DNA from: Laccaria trichodermophora
Lineage: Eukaryota > Basidiomycota > Agaricomycetes > Agaricales > Hydnangiaceae
Length of the DNA: 64,000 nt
Direction: 5' to 3'
NCBI GenBank assembly: GCA_018417955.1
Contig: JACTVC010000004.1
Location: 2,170,001 to 2,234,000, forward strand
Shown: positions 36,753-48,939 of the stretch, piece by piece
How positions within the stretch are numbered: position 1 is the stretch's first letter
How the letters are laid out: every line of letters begins with the position of its first letter
Position numbers and translations under genes: made by a program
Notes under the pieces: model-generated
Databases searched by the model: none
Told to the model about the DNA's origin: nothing
What the model saw: only the letters and a program-made list of their open reading frames with translations

Positions 36753-37243
36753 CAAGGGGGCCCCGGGATGTCGACCTGTGACCCGAGGTAGGTGGGGGGG
36801 GGGACCTCCAGCAGGCCTTAAAAAATTTTAGTATATAAGCTTCGAAAATCTATATTCGGGGCCCTGTAGCAACGCTAGATGCATCAGCGGCACCTCCAAT
36901 GCAGTTGAACGGTTGGTAACTTACCATGGAAGTCAGTGCGTAAGGGAAATGAAAAATCTGTTGTCCCTCCCAGTTTTCTTGCTCAGCTCGGACTTGCATG
37001 GCAAAAGTAAATGTGAAAAAAGCTGGATTTGTACACCTAAAAAGGGAGCAGTGATTCATTTCAAGGTTCACATGTTCACGGCCCACCAGCCGGAAATTTC
37101 TTCAGAGGAGCGGTGGGAAAAACATACCCTTTTTGGACGAAAACATACCTTATTTAGAAGGAGCGATGGGGGGGGGGACGTCATGGACAGCTTACAGAAA
37201 AAAATCTACCCCGTGTTGTTTCTGAAATCCCGGGGCCCCCTTG
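36753..37243. mobile_element. hAT-type MITE, 491 bp
   Basis: Perfect 17-bp terminal inverted repeats CAAGGGGGCCCCGGGAT are flanked by the 8-bp direct repeat GAGGTTCT at 36745-36752 and 37244-37251. An 8-bp duplication and CA..G ends are hallmarks of hAT elements. No transposase is present. Homopolymer G runs lie inside both ends. Confidence 0.88.
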
Positions 37244-37539
37244 GAGGTTCTCATTGTTGACTTTTTGTAATCAGTGTCGAAGACAATAAAAGTTATTCAT
37301 CTTCGATTCCACATTCACAATAAGTTGACACCTATGAACCTGCGGCACAGTCTGAAATTCACTAAATATCATTTTCGAAGTATATATTGCACCCACAACC
37401 TTATGCGTATCTAAAATAGTGTCGTAAATATGTACAATGAGCATAATCGCCAAGCATAATGAAAAAATGTTCCAAGGTCATAGTGAATGCCCGCTCATAG
37501 GCCCGCTCATGGGCCTGCTCAGCCCCGCTCAAGAGACAT

Positions 37540-40190
37540 TATGCCCGTGTCACTACAAGATCCTTCATTGGGATTTCGGCGTCGATCTTTCTCCTATATG
37601 ACTTCGCTTTCAGATCAGAGCACCCACAGATGTCTTGACTAAAACACTGAATCTTGAATTGATGCCCTTTACGCGGGCCATCAAAGGCGGTGACCGTTTG
37701 ACGTGCCATTTCCGGTCTCTCTGGTACTAAATACTTGAAAGGGACTTCCAACGTTGGAAAGCCGACTTGGATTTTGACCGCGTCCCCAACGACCTCCTGA
37801 AATTCGCCGCACTTCCCTTCATGTTTTCCGCCATAGAAATCGGGGTCCATGTTGATCAACCGAAGGCTAAGTCTCATCCCATTGAAGCAACTATCCCTGA
37901 GCCAATAAGGGGGAGGGGCTGCAACGTATCACGTCAGTAAGCGCTATATTAATATATGGATGTTCTCACCATCATCACCAGGGCGAGGGGTACACGAGCT
38001 GGGATTCCAAGCGGGACTTGCAGGTATATCTTCGGGATTGGGAAGCGGGGTTGCTGGTACTTCAGGTGGTGCTGCGTGGAGCATGTGAGGATATGGTATC
38101 GGTAAGGGGGTAACTATCATCATTGCTTGGTTGGCCGTATTGGGCGGGGGGAGGTAGTCAGGGGAGGGGCCGGCCATCGGCGCCAGGGGAAGGGAAGTCG
38201 CTGGAAGGAGCCCTGCATCCACGCTAGATATGTGTTCAGTAAAGTTTTTCATGACATAGACAAAAGCGTACTTGAGATGAAGGGAAGAAATCTTGAAAGG
38301 TTCTGGGCGGTGCAGTTGCGCCCCGAGTTCAACAAGGACCCTTCCATCACCCATCGTACTTTTAATACGGCCTCGATAGTTTTTGAAGTTGCCTTGGGTA
38401 ACGGTCACATGCCTTCTGACGAGATGACTGTTCGGGTCGGCCTTCATTGCGTTCTTTTGTGCTGCCGTCAAAGGAAGCTTAGAATTGGGGGCCGTGGCAA
38501 TATAATGAAACACTGGGTTATGAAACTCAACGACGCCAGGAGAAACTCCTACCTAGACACCGAAATCAGTGATAAATGTAACTCAAAAAGTTGTACTTAC
38601 TTTGTTTCCTGTCTTGTCGTCGAAAATGGACAGATCGTCGTCGTCTTTATTCACGACCCACCCAACAAACCCCTGGTGATCCCCGGCTGTTACGCATACC
38701 GCATCTCCGACTTTGATATTCTTCCTAAGCGATGAGAGGGATAGGGTTGACGTGAGTCCGTTCTCTGAAAAGAAAACGTCCGCTTCATTCCCCTTAATCT
38801 CGACGATACGTCCATGTAGCCCCTTCTCGTCGCCTTCAATGACTTTAACGGCATCCCCCACAAGGAAGACGTGGGCGGCCATCTTCGCCATCGTCGCCGT
38901 CCTTGCCTCGAGTGGAATCTCAGAACATGCGCTGAATCTTGCAAACTCTTCAGGCGTCGGTATAACGTCTTCTGGAGCATACCAGTCAGTATCCAATTCT
39001 TGTAGGAGTGCATATCCGTCTTGATCATATAGAACTCCCTTGAACAAGGAGTAGCAGTTTCGCTCCTGAAACGCCCTTCGAAATCGATGCTTTGCTATTG
39101 TCGGATTGAACAACGTTTGAGGGGGGCGCCCCGGCGCTGACGCCCTTTTCAATAATTCGGGGTTGGGATTATATTTGCCTGCAAAACGTTCGTCATCTTC
39201 GTCGTCTATGAGATCTTCATCATCACCTCGCTTTTGGGGCTTTTCATATATGATTCGAGGGACTACGCGGATGTCGAGGGTAAAGGATGGACTCGCTTTT
39301 GAAATAAAAGCGAGATCTCCCTTGTAAACCCCACGGCGGAGTCTCACCCAACCATGCTCTTTTGGTTCGAAAGAAAAGGAATTAGGAACACGCAACAGCG
39401 TGCGGGGATTGGGAACCGTAACCACGGAGATTTTGGATGGAAAGACGTTTGGCAGACCTTGACAGAGCCTGGTGACATTGTCTTGCGAAGAAGCCTCAAA
39501 AAAAACTCTGCCCGGTTGTGCAGGCTGTCCGAAGACAGCTCGCACTTTGTAGTTGGCTGGAAATCTTGTGTCAGTAAGGCGACGAAAGACCCGAAAGACA
39601 ATATGTTCCTCATAGCCAGGCTAAGGGAGTCAGCACTACACCAATGCAAAAGAAGTAATTTTACCTTGACGATTACACTCCATAGAGGGTTTTCCCCTTC
39701 GTTTCCCTCATCATCAACAGCTAAATCGGATTTCAAGTCATCGTCTGATTCAATCCTCAAGTCTCCCGGATTGGGTTCTCGTCGACGACCACCGGAATTC
39801 ACATGTTGCAGAAAGCCTTCCCAGAAATCGTCGTCATTGATTGGGATCAAGGCTTCGCGGAGAAGATGCCTATGCGTTGAATCTGAATCTCCAACGGTCG
39901 GCTCTTCATCGTCTATCAGGTCATCTTTTGAAGTTGACGTTAGCGCAGCACCAGACGTTGATCCTTTTTGACATACCCAGGTCATCCTCCTCGTCTCCTT
40001 CGCCTTCGCCTTCGTCGTCTGAAACTTGAGCCTCAAAATCTATGAACTTGCTAATATCGTCACCCTAGAGGTTGCTTGCTTTTCATATCTATAGCTACGC
40101 TCAAAGTTCGGAAATCTTACCTGAAGCTTCCTGCGTTTCGTTGGCCTTTCTGTGAGCAACTCTCGGGTCGTAATCTCCTGCTGTTCATAT
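37540..40190 (-). CDS. Spt5-like KOW-domain protein
   Basis: The gene has several exons. In order it encodes a short basic start (TERPTKRRKLQ), acidic stretches (DDEGEGEGDEEDD), and an NGN-like segment (GRVFFEASSQDNVTRLCQGL). KOW1 follows with the Spt5 signature WVRLRRGVYKGDLAF, then two more KOWs (VGDAVKVIEGDEKGLHGRI; VGDAVCVTAGDHQGFVGW). A further KOW (VTQGNFKNYRGRIKS), a Pro-rich linker and a C-terminal domain ending IPMKDLVVTRA with TAA come last. Spt5 with Spt4 clamps RNA polymerase II during elongation. This copy diverges enough, and sits among repeats, that a paralogue rather than the essential gene is likely. The exact start is unclear because the first exon frame opens upstream of 40140. 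Confidence 0.75.
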
Positions 40191-40394
40191 TTATTAGACG
40201 ACTACTATTTACTTTCAACTAAATGTGAATCTTTACATCTGACATTTGGGATACTGGGTAGTCGTACTTGTGTGAAGTTCGGAAAGCGTGCACCACCGCT
40301 TCAAGATTGCTTTTCACATGTTGACTTTAGGGCCGTTGCGCGTATGCTCACATGACAATTTCAAATACAATCAAACTTGAAACTACACAACGAA

Positions 40395-42132
40395 CTAATG
40401 ATGGAAATGAGGTGTAAGTTTGAGACAATTCTGTATAAGGTCAGAGATTTTGTCAAATGGGAGGTTGAGAAGAATGGCTTGAACACCGCAACAGACTAAA
40501 ATAATGCAAACTATCTGCCAGAAGGATAATCCTGTTGAATAAACGGGTGTGGGTGGAGTATTTCGGGTATCTTCCGCGATTTCCTAACAGAGGGTTAGCG
40601 GGGTCGTGTGGCTGACAAAATGCGTATGGGATACCTTGACTGGTGCCCAGATTTTGATCACAATGTCATCAGTGTCAGATGTTCCTGTTACAATGACAGA
40701 TTCTCCGTTGTCTGATATTGCCTAGTGAAATTCAGTTGAGACGAATAGGAAAAGTCAACGATCTCATACATCAACAATTTGAACCAAACCTGCCACCAAT
40801 AAGGTGAAAAACAAGAACACGGCGGGGGAAAACATACCTTTCCCGTGAGGCAACAACATTGACAGATGACCTGTGTGATGGTCATAGATCCGCGGACAGC
40901 CATCATCACTCCCCACTACAATCAAAGAGGAATCCATTACAGAGGAAACGAGCAATGGAACGTTGGAATTGATGGGATGCCGAAACGAGCGAAGCGGCTC
41001 TTGAGGGGGGATCGCATATGTATCCACCCCATCAACGAGGTTGGAGACAATCAATGTCCCACCGTCTCCAGAAATGGTAGCATGTCCGCTAAAATTTCTA
41101 GTTAGTAGACTGGAAAAGAAACGTAAGTGGGGTGTACATTCTCATGGGCAGACTGTGGCACCATTCCTTCACCCAGTTTTCGATCTTCATGCACAGCCTG
41201 GTAAGTATCATAAGTACCAGTGTAGTTGACGTCGAATGCTTGCGTACACTTGGTGTGACTCCAAATAACAAATCAGAAGGTTTGAACCTCTTTCATGGAA
41301 GGAGACATTTCGAATGATAAATGGGTCAGAATCGAGGGTATGAATTAGTTTGAAATGTCCTTCGCAACAGGATTAGCATAATGAGATAGAAGACGGGAGA
41401 AATTCTGACCTTCCATATCCAACTGCCATACTTTAGCGCAGCCACTTCCAGCAGATGCAATGCGGTGGTGATGGGTATCGAAGGCAAGGGTTTCGACGCG
41501 ACTGTCATGGGCCGGAACTAAACATGTAGTGCGGTAAGGTTCCTGCATCAACAATTAATAGGATAATGGGCAGAAAAAGGAAAAACTTACGTCTTCCTGG
41601 GTTTGATGGTAGGCAAACATTGTTCCGTCAGCACAACCGAATGCGAAAGTAGTGCTGGGGCGGTTTGGCGAGATTGGGGTCCAGACAGCGGCAGAGACGG
41701 GTCCATTGAAAGCGACGGAGATGGTTTGTTCGAGACTCCCGTTGAGGATATTCCAGACGAGTAACAACCCGTCATCCGCTATCCGAGGGTCAGCGATGCA
41801 GGGACGGGTTGATGAGGACACATACCACCGCTGAGGAGCATCGTAGCATCCTTGTTTAGTTTCAGAGTGTTCAGTGGTTTATTATGTTTGACCAGTGTGT
41901 GCCGGCACTCAAACTGGACAGTATATAGCGTTAGCAGATGAAATCGAACGAAGACGAGAACTTACAGCGGGAATATAGCAGTTGTTCATGACTTGATTGG
42001 ATAGACGAGCAGGTATGCGCTGGGGATTAAATGAGAAACACACAATAGCAGAAAAATGATTGATCAGGCAGCACATACACTGGGGTGGGTCACTACGCCG
42101 AAAGCTCTCTCCGTGCCATCCAGCCCGCTCAT
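40395..42132 (-). CDS. WD40 protein with C-terminal transmembrane anchor (copy 1)
   Basis: The start is MSGLDGTERAFGVVTHPS at 42132. Exons then give WD-repeat pieces FECRHTLVKHNKPLNTLKL, DDGLLLVWNILNG, VSAAVWTPISP, FGCADGTMFAY, AHDSRVETLAFD, SGCAKVWQLD, VVGSDDGCPRIYD and DDIVIKIWAPVK. The last exon ends with a hydrophobic segment FWQIVCIILVCCGVQAILL and a short tail to TAG at 40395. Introns are about 50 bp. WD40 propellers are protein-binding scaffolds. The single C-terminal segment suggests tail anchoring in a membrane with the propeller in the cytosol. No specific function is assigned. Copy 2 at 54739-56345 has the same plan. Confidence 0.78.
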
Positions 42133-43170
42133 ACCGCACTGACCATACAACTCTTTTGTTTTTGTTTTTGTCTTATTGTACTTGTGCTCGTCATGATCAA
42201 TCTATAGTAAGGTACAAAATGTTCTATTCTACATTACATTCTATGCTAAACGAAAACGTAGAGCCCTGGTAAGGATGATGAAGGTGGGGAGAAGAGGGAA
42301 GGAATAAGATTTGTGAGCAGGATTACAGTGCGACTTTAGGGCGTGCTAATTCAGGCCAGTGATTTCTGCTTTGTAAAGCACGTGCGGTTTTGAAGCGACA
42401 GCCCTAAAGCTTTGAAGCAACAACCCTAAAGTTTTGAAGCGACAGCCCTGAAGTGGTCAGTACATATAATGACGCCAAGTGAAAAAGCGCCTTCTTCCCA
42501 CTCTTTCATGTGATACTTGACTCCCCCCTGCGATACTTTGGCCCTCCCTCCATTCTTTCACTAAATTATACTTACTGCTGTAGATAGTTTGTAAATAGTC
42601 TTGCAGAATCAAATGTAGAATAGTCAGGTACCACTCAAAAATGATCGAAGAAAACAAAAGCATGAAGTGTGAATGGAGATGATAATTTTCTCCATTTCGA
42701 AGTGGAGTAAGTACAATGAACTGTGATCACCTGACCGTGGCTGATTGCGCATATCAGCAGGGTAGAGCTTTGAGCTATTGTGAGTCGCATCGATGCGAGT
42801 CGTATTGTTGCCAGGGTGCTCAGGGCAATTATATCCTCATAGTGAGTCTCCAACTGCTCCCTCCTGCAGTGACATTTCTAACTTATTGTCTTTTTAGTGT
42901 CTGGACGACTGAGTTAAATAAATACTGATGTTGCGATACACGAATTACATCAGTCCCCAATTTTCAAATCTCGTTTCTAATATGCGTCTTTCTTTGTCTG
43001 AACAAGTAACGCTGCCGGCAGCGTTTGTCGAGAAGGTGCGACTTGCTCCTAGTCTTAGATGATGCGCCATTGACATAGTTGGCGTCTCAGATACTATCAT
43101 CACGTCGCAGTAATGGTCTCTTGAAAAGATCTCAACCAGACGTAAGCATCTCATCGCTTTATTAATCATC
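42133..43170. other. Duplicated spacer upstream of the WD40 gene
   Basis: About 800 bp match 56480-57350. Landmarks are GACTTTAGGGCGTGC.AATTC, a 22-bp repeat TTTTGAAGC.ACA.CCCTAAAG in three copies at 42390-42450, and the block GTGATCACCTGAC.GTGGCTGATTGCGCATATCAGCAGG. It probably includes the WD40 promoter. A one-exon-like segment at 43188-43260 (PTEVWRCVSDWDRRTVLATT) looks F-box-like, but does not splice in phase to the next gene. Confidence 0.5.
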
Positions 43171-43325
43171 CCAGCCCATGTGCCCACAGAGGTCTGGCGA
43201 TGCGTCAGTGATTGGGACCGACGAACCGTCCTTGCGACCACGCGCCAAGAGACAGAAGCAGGTCTGTGTTTGTTCCTTTCGTGTGGCGGCGCTTGCTCAA
43301 GTTTCTTTTCCCGTCCTTCTAGGCA

Positions 43326-44851
43326 TTGCCTCTGCGCGAAGAGCTTGACACACTTCCCTCTCCCGATCATGCTAGGCCTGCCCTGCTTCTCGATCTCCCA
43401 AACGAACTTCTGCAACTCATTCTCAGCAACCTTATTGATTCCGACTTATTGAGCCCAGCACTCTTATTCAACCGCAGACTCAGAGCCAATGCCGCACACA
43501 CGTACCTTGCTCGCGCCGGTATCATTGAAAATAGTAATGGGTACATCTACATCAGAGACATGGTTGGACGTACGGCCATCGTCCTCCTTTCCACTACCCC
43601 CCTGTACGACGAAATCTCGCTAACTTGCGACCTCTTCTACGTTGTCGAGTACGGGAGGCACCTGCGGAAGCTGATTGCGACCACACCTCGAGTCTGGTCC
43701 ATCTGTATCGAATTTGACGAGAGAGAAATGGAGTTGTTGCATGACACGAGAACTCTGGAATCTCTCATCGCATTCCTGGCGTCTTTGAGAGGCACATGTT
43801 TCAGTCTTCAGCTCACAAAATCAAGGTCATACTTCACCCCTCTGACTCGTTCCCTCACTATCCCACTTCATCGTCCTACGCGGCCTGTTTGTCAGCTTCC
43901 CACTCGGGGTTTGCTGAAGGGTATCAGTTCATTGGCAGTCTCTGCCGATTTTACCAGAATTCCAAGTTTGTTTGAACTCTGTCGATCCATCTTCGCCATC
44001 GCAAGTTCTCACATTGAGGATTTTCAGCTCGAGGATTGCTCTTCGCAGCAGGACTGCGATAGTATCTTATCCCTCATTAACTTTCCCAAGCTTCGAACTT
44101 TCTCCATTCGGTCTTTAAGCCACATTACAGTTTCGATCAAAGTTGCTTTTTTTAAGCAACATTCCTTGGTCAAGACCGTCTTTCTTTTCAATAACCCTCT
44201 CAACGGACTCACACCTACCACCCCAAAATCTGCTCTTTCCCTACCTCCTCTCACCCATTTATTCTTGAGTGCCAATTATCGCTTCTTGAAGCTCCAAAAT
44301 GCATCGCTTCTTCAGGAGTGTTTTCTTCAGGCGCCCAACATCCGACCCCGCCCGTCTCAGGTCGACTTTTGTTTGAATGTGAACACACTCTTGGCGGTGC
44401 TGGCGCCGCTCACTAAATATCGCTTCAACAATTTGAAGCTCGTGATTTCTCTTCCCAGTCGCATCCCAGATCACGTCGAGCAATTTCTCGTTTATCCAGA
44501 GGTTCAATGCTTATGCCGAAAGCCGGACGCTGTTCGTCTCTCTGGAGTCAAGACGCTGGAGTTTATGGTTGATTCCTTTGACTATACCATTGCTGTGAGT
44601 TCAGTTTCTTTCGTTAAATGTTCCCTTTACTTACATCTTTCTCTAAGAACCGAATTGCCGACTGGCTTCAAATCTGCTCTGACGTTTGTGAATTGCGAGT
44701 CAAACCACAATTTCTTAGTGAGTTGGACAGCCAAGCGATCATAAGTAGTTCTCAATTTAATAACTTCATCACGACTTGTAAAGTCTTGTTGCCTAATGTG
44801 TCTACCATTTACTGCCCTGCCGGTGTGTGGAAGGGGACCCCCAGGTTTTGA
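43326..44851 (+). CDS. F-box protein
   Basis: An open frame of more than 400 codons, entered from an acceptor TTCTAG at about 43321, begins with PLREELDTLPSPDH. The F-box follows: LLLDLPNELLQLILSNLIDSDLLSPALLFNRRLR. The rest is typical of the divergent basidiomycete F-box family, with leucine-rich, weakly repeated segments. A GT-AG intron at about 44596-44646 leads to a last exon reading NRIADWLQICSDVCELRV and ending TPRF at TGA 44849-44851. Without this intron the frame would end at 44744. F-box proteins bring substrates to SCF ubiquitin ligases, and the target is unknown. The true start codon is not resolved: no ATG begins this frame. Confidence 0.75.
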
Positions 44852-44899
44852 TCACGGGATGATTCGATAGCAATCTCTTACATGTTACATATATTAGCG

Positions 44900-46575
44900 T
44901 ACCAAATGCCTTTCTAATACTACTACTTGACTTTTAGAAGTCCTGGACACTCTCGTGTCATTGAGGTCGAGATCTGAGAGACCCATAACTCACCTCGATG
45001 AGGGGACGGACACACCAGTGGGAACCAATATTTATGATAAAACAATGGCAATGCCAATGGTCATCTCAAACGAACTGTCACAAAGTTTATGAGAGGCATC
45101 TCATTAGGATGTCCTATCTATTTCATTCATATAATTGTCAGAACTTTTCATAAAGTATGGGGAAGTTTTGAGATATATTTCATAAGTCTTCCTGCTGATT
45201 TCATTGTCAATTTCATAACCTTCCATGGCAACTTCATTGTGCTTTCATTAAAACCTAAGGCTCTTTCATTATTAGTGTATGGGTTATTTCATTATTGATC
45301 TCATTGGCAATTTCATTTAAATACCCAACACTTTCATTGGATATTTCATTAATATCTCATGTGATTTCATTGTGGTTTCAATAGATATTTCATTAGAAAT
45401 GTTGGGGCCTCTCATTGTGATTTTTCATTAATAATTCAGGTGATTTCATTGCACTTTCAATAGATATTTCATTAGAAATGTTGGGGTGTCTCATTGTGAT
45501 TTTTCATTAATAATTCAGGTGATTTCATTGCGCTTTCATAACTAATGCCCTGCGCTTTCAATAGATATTTCATTAGAAATGTTGGGCACTCTTATTGTGA
45601 TTTTTCATTACTATTTCAAGCAATTTCATTGCTTTTCATAACTAATGCCCTGCGCTTTCAATAGATATTTCATTAGAAATGTTGGGGCCTTTCATTGTGA
45701 TTTTTCATTAATAATTCAGGTGATTTCATTGCACTTTTCGTAATTAATGCCCTGCACTTTCAATAGATATTTCATTAGAAATGTTGGGGCCTCTCATTGC
45801 GATATTTCATTAATAATTCAGGCAATTTCATTGCACTTTTCATAACTAATGCCCTGCGCTTTCAATAGATATTTCATTCTTATCCCCAGAATATTTCATT
45901 GCACATTTCATATGGATCTCTGGTGCTTTCATTTTACCTGTCAGGGTCCATCCAATCAGATGTTGGCATGATGGTCACATGACCCATTACCCCAAATGGT
46001 CAAAAAACAAAAGTTGAAGCCCTGCACTGTAGCTTCCAGAATCTGTTTGAATTATGTCCTAGAGTGCTCCCATTGTGAAGATATGAGGTTAGAGATTTTT
46101 TCCACCCCCGGGTTTTTTTTTTTTTTTTTTTGTGTTTTTCTCCATAAAAACAACACCAAACAATGAGATTTCAACACATTTAGAGAGCTATGAGAAGGGG
46201 CTACAATTATTGTATTGTGGGAAATTTGACCAAAAAAGGAAGGTGCATACCCAAAAACAAAAACTGACACTGACAGACTACAAAAGATTTCTGGTAGACT
46301 ACCAAAGTCTGTGATAGACTACAATGTTTACTAACAGACTACCAAAGACTACAAAAAGTCAGACATAGACTACAATGTTTACTAATAGACCACAAAAGAC
46401 TACAACAATTGGATGCAGACTATATAGAAAAGTTTGTGGTGTTACCTTTTTGGACAAGAAAAGTTAGTAGTGTCTGCTTTTTTTAACTACAAATGTTTGT
46501 AATGTCCACTTTTTCAGACTACAGAAGTTAGTAGTGTCCGCTTTTTTCACTACAAAAGTTAGTAATGTCCGATGG
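44900..46575. mobile_element. Satellite-rich element related to the foldback element
   Basis: 45100-45930 is a TTTCATT-based array with a unit of about 90-118 bp (recurring TATTTCATTAGAAATGTTGGGG). 45940-46095 matches the foldback inner arm at 11065-11220. 46130-46330 matches the inverse of 12420-12745, including CTCCAT(A/G)AAAACAA and GGGCTACAATTATTGTAT. 46256-46570 is the AGACTACAAAAG minisatellite. I found no clear ends or target duplication. It sits against the 3' end of the next gene. No coding frame is supported. A poly-T of about 19 bases lies at 46113. Confidence 0.7.
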
Positions 46576-46579
46576 CAGG

Positions 46580-47982
46580 ACTTTGTCGTGAGAACCCAAA
46601 ACATCTTTTTGACGAAGGTGTTCTCTGATTAGAGACTTTACACTGATGTCAGAACAGAAATGAAAGAAATAGCTTGGAGACTCAACGTGATAGAGATTCA
46701 TTACGGCCCCTCTTCTCCCAGGACTCTTCCTGGGAGTTGCTTTTGTCCTTGACCACTCCACATCCTCCTCGTCGTCTGCAACTGAGCCGTCGTCATCCGT
46801 ACCTGGAGAACAATTACATGTCTTCTTCTTTTTGACTTGTTTCATCCACGGCAATTTGGTGGAGTCATCTGCATCCTCCGCATGCATGTTGATGTCCATG
46901 GATCGGGACTGGGAGGCGCCTGTGGAATTTGATGAGTGTGGGGTGTTACGTGCAACAAACTGGGGAAGGAGGTTATAGAAGATGTTTGTGACGCTTTTTT
47001 CAACACTTTTTACAATGACATCGTTGAGCTCCGGAGAAACCTATAGAAAGCTAGGTGATTAGAAGGCGCCCTTTCAGATAAGTGCGATCTTACGTGGTCA
47101 ACATCATTTGAGGGGGTATTAGGTGGCCTTTGCGGGGTGGCAGGCAAGAAAAATGGTTGCTGCAAGAAGTTTCGTAAATTTATAGCTATGGTGATAAAGA
47201 AGGAACTTACCGCGGCCAATGAATTTGCAGGCGTGGAGCTATGCCCCATGCTAACATCATTTGGTGCAGTGGGAGACAATCCGGTTGCTACTAGTCCTTG
47301 GGGGGTGATAGGCGTGGAGTCCGGCTAAAAGATGTTCAATAACTTGTGCTCATCAATAAAAGAACGTGCCCACTTACGGATAAGGGCGTAGTCACGGTAG
47401 TGGATGAGTGCTGGAGAGGTGCTTGATTATGCTAGTCATGAATGTTGTTAAAGGTGCTTACAGAGGTTGACGCATTGGGCAGAGTAGTTCCAGTCATGTT
47501 GAAATCTTCGTCCCTCAGAGGCATGGAAGCTGGGAAGGAGACCTCCTATTCTAGATTCAACATCAACTCGACTTTCAGTAAAAGAGACGTACTTTTGCTT
47601 TCCCCTTATCAACCGGCAACGGCCCGGGCTGGCCACTGTTTCCGAAAGTCTCGTTCGAAGACGTTGCGTGCATATCCATGACTGAGTTCTGATTCGAAGG
47701 CGGGTGCAACGATGGGTATGGGAGCGGTTCAGTAGGAAGCTGGGCCAGAGGCCCAGTGTACGGAACCATTTCCAGTTCCTGAGCGGACAGCTGAGTTGAT
47801 CCTAAAGGCATCATTGGAAGCTCGGAGCAGGATATCGGCGTGTTTGTGAGAGGATCGACGTTGGTGGTGCCAGCATCAGACCGACAGAAGAGACCAAATT
47901 TGTCAATTCGGTTGGTCGGATAAGGTGAGGGGCGTGGCGAGGCTGGAGTAGTTTTCTTCAGATTCGGTGTAGCTTTCTTCAT
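46580..47982 (-). pseudogene. Low-complexity multi-exon gene, 3' end disturbed
   Basis: The start is MKKATPNLKKTTPASPRPSP at 47982, Pro/Ser-rich, with an intron after GKAK. Later pieces are SPTAPNDVSMGHSSTPANS, PATPQRPPNTPSNDVDHV, a segment ending NIFYNLLPQFVARN, and MDINMHAEDADDSTKLPWMKQVKKKK with an acidic stretch. The last part reads SLIREHLRQKDVLGSHDKVL and then runs straight into the adjoining repeat element, where it stops after PSDITNF. This suggests the end is truncated. The product is unknown. Several introns are GT-AG of about 50 bp. Confidence 0.5.
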
Positions 47983-48678
47983 GATATGAATGGGAAATGA
48001 TGGGCACTGGTAAGGTGACGATGGGATATATACAAATTCTTAGCAGGGACAGCTGCAAATGTTGCGACAATAAGTTCCCAAAACAATGAAATAGCTAAAC
48101 GATGTACTTTCACATTCGAGAGGGTGTCAAGCGCACGGTGTCATGCCAACACTTCCTAGGAATGGTACAAGTCGACGTGACCGACAAGTACCCCGTAAAG
48201 ACGCACAATTAGCCGCCAAATGATTTGGCTTTCTTGTGTGGACTCCACTTGGAGATATCTCCATTTCACCTTTTTGTTTTCGTCAAGTAGTTGTAGTTGT
48301 GCCTGACTTCTCAAATTTCGACTCAGTGACATCAGAGATTTTAAGACTTTCAAAAGTCGAGGTATACTAGTATTCGTAGGTGTTCTTGTCTGTTCATTCC
48401 ATATATACGGACTGTTTGCATTGCATTGTCGATAAATGGCCTGCATTATCTACAAATGCTTCTCAGCTGAGCTACTATACAGGGTACGTGTATAATAAAG
48501 GCATGATAAACTTTGAAATGGAAAAAAGCTGACTATCGTGACAGGGAGCATAAATGATAAAAAACGCGTATAATAAAGGAAGGATAAACTTTGAAAAGGA
48601 AAAAGGCTTATTAAATGTAGCGTAAAGAATAGTGTGAAGAAAGCATCTGAAAAGAAAAAACTGAAGAAACTGGCCATA
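47983..48678. other. Spacer
   Basis: The promoter side of the preceding gene lies just above 47982. The rest is AT-rich without a supported gene. Two near-copies of CGTATAATAAAGG(A/C)..GATAAACTTTGAAA occur at about 48487 and 48566. Confidence 0.4.
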
Positions 48679-48936
48679 CACTGGATGCAAGCCACATTAA
48701 TTTAGACCAAATTATTGGAAAGAAATTGTAAAGAAATTTCCATCAATTTTACAGTATCATTGTCTGAAAAATTGTAAAATTATTGTGACTTTTCTTTCAC
48801 AAACTATAGTATTTCTAAGAATAAAACGACAATAAATTTATGATTTTTCAGAAATTGTTAGTGTAAACTTATTTTAAATTTCTTTACAATTTCTTTACAA
48901 TAATTTAGTGCAAGTTATTGTGGCTTGCATCCAGTG
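48679..48936. mobile_element. 258-bp MITE
   Basis: Perfect ends CACTGGATGCAAGCCACA and its inverse continue as imperfect inverted repeats for about 65 bp (AAATTATTG.AAAGAAATTGTAAAG). ATA stands on both sides (48676-48678 and 48937-48939), a possible 3-bp duplication. The inside is almost entirely A/T. No gene. Superfamily is not certain; 3-bp duplications occur in PIF/Harbinger elements. Confidence 0.8.
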
Positions 48937-48939
48937 ATA

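Noticed and set aside
43188..43260. Extra upstream exon of the F-box gene (PTEVWRCVSDW)
   Set aside because: It does not join in phase with the next exon through the visible GT-AG pair, so it is left out of the model.
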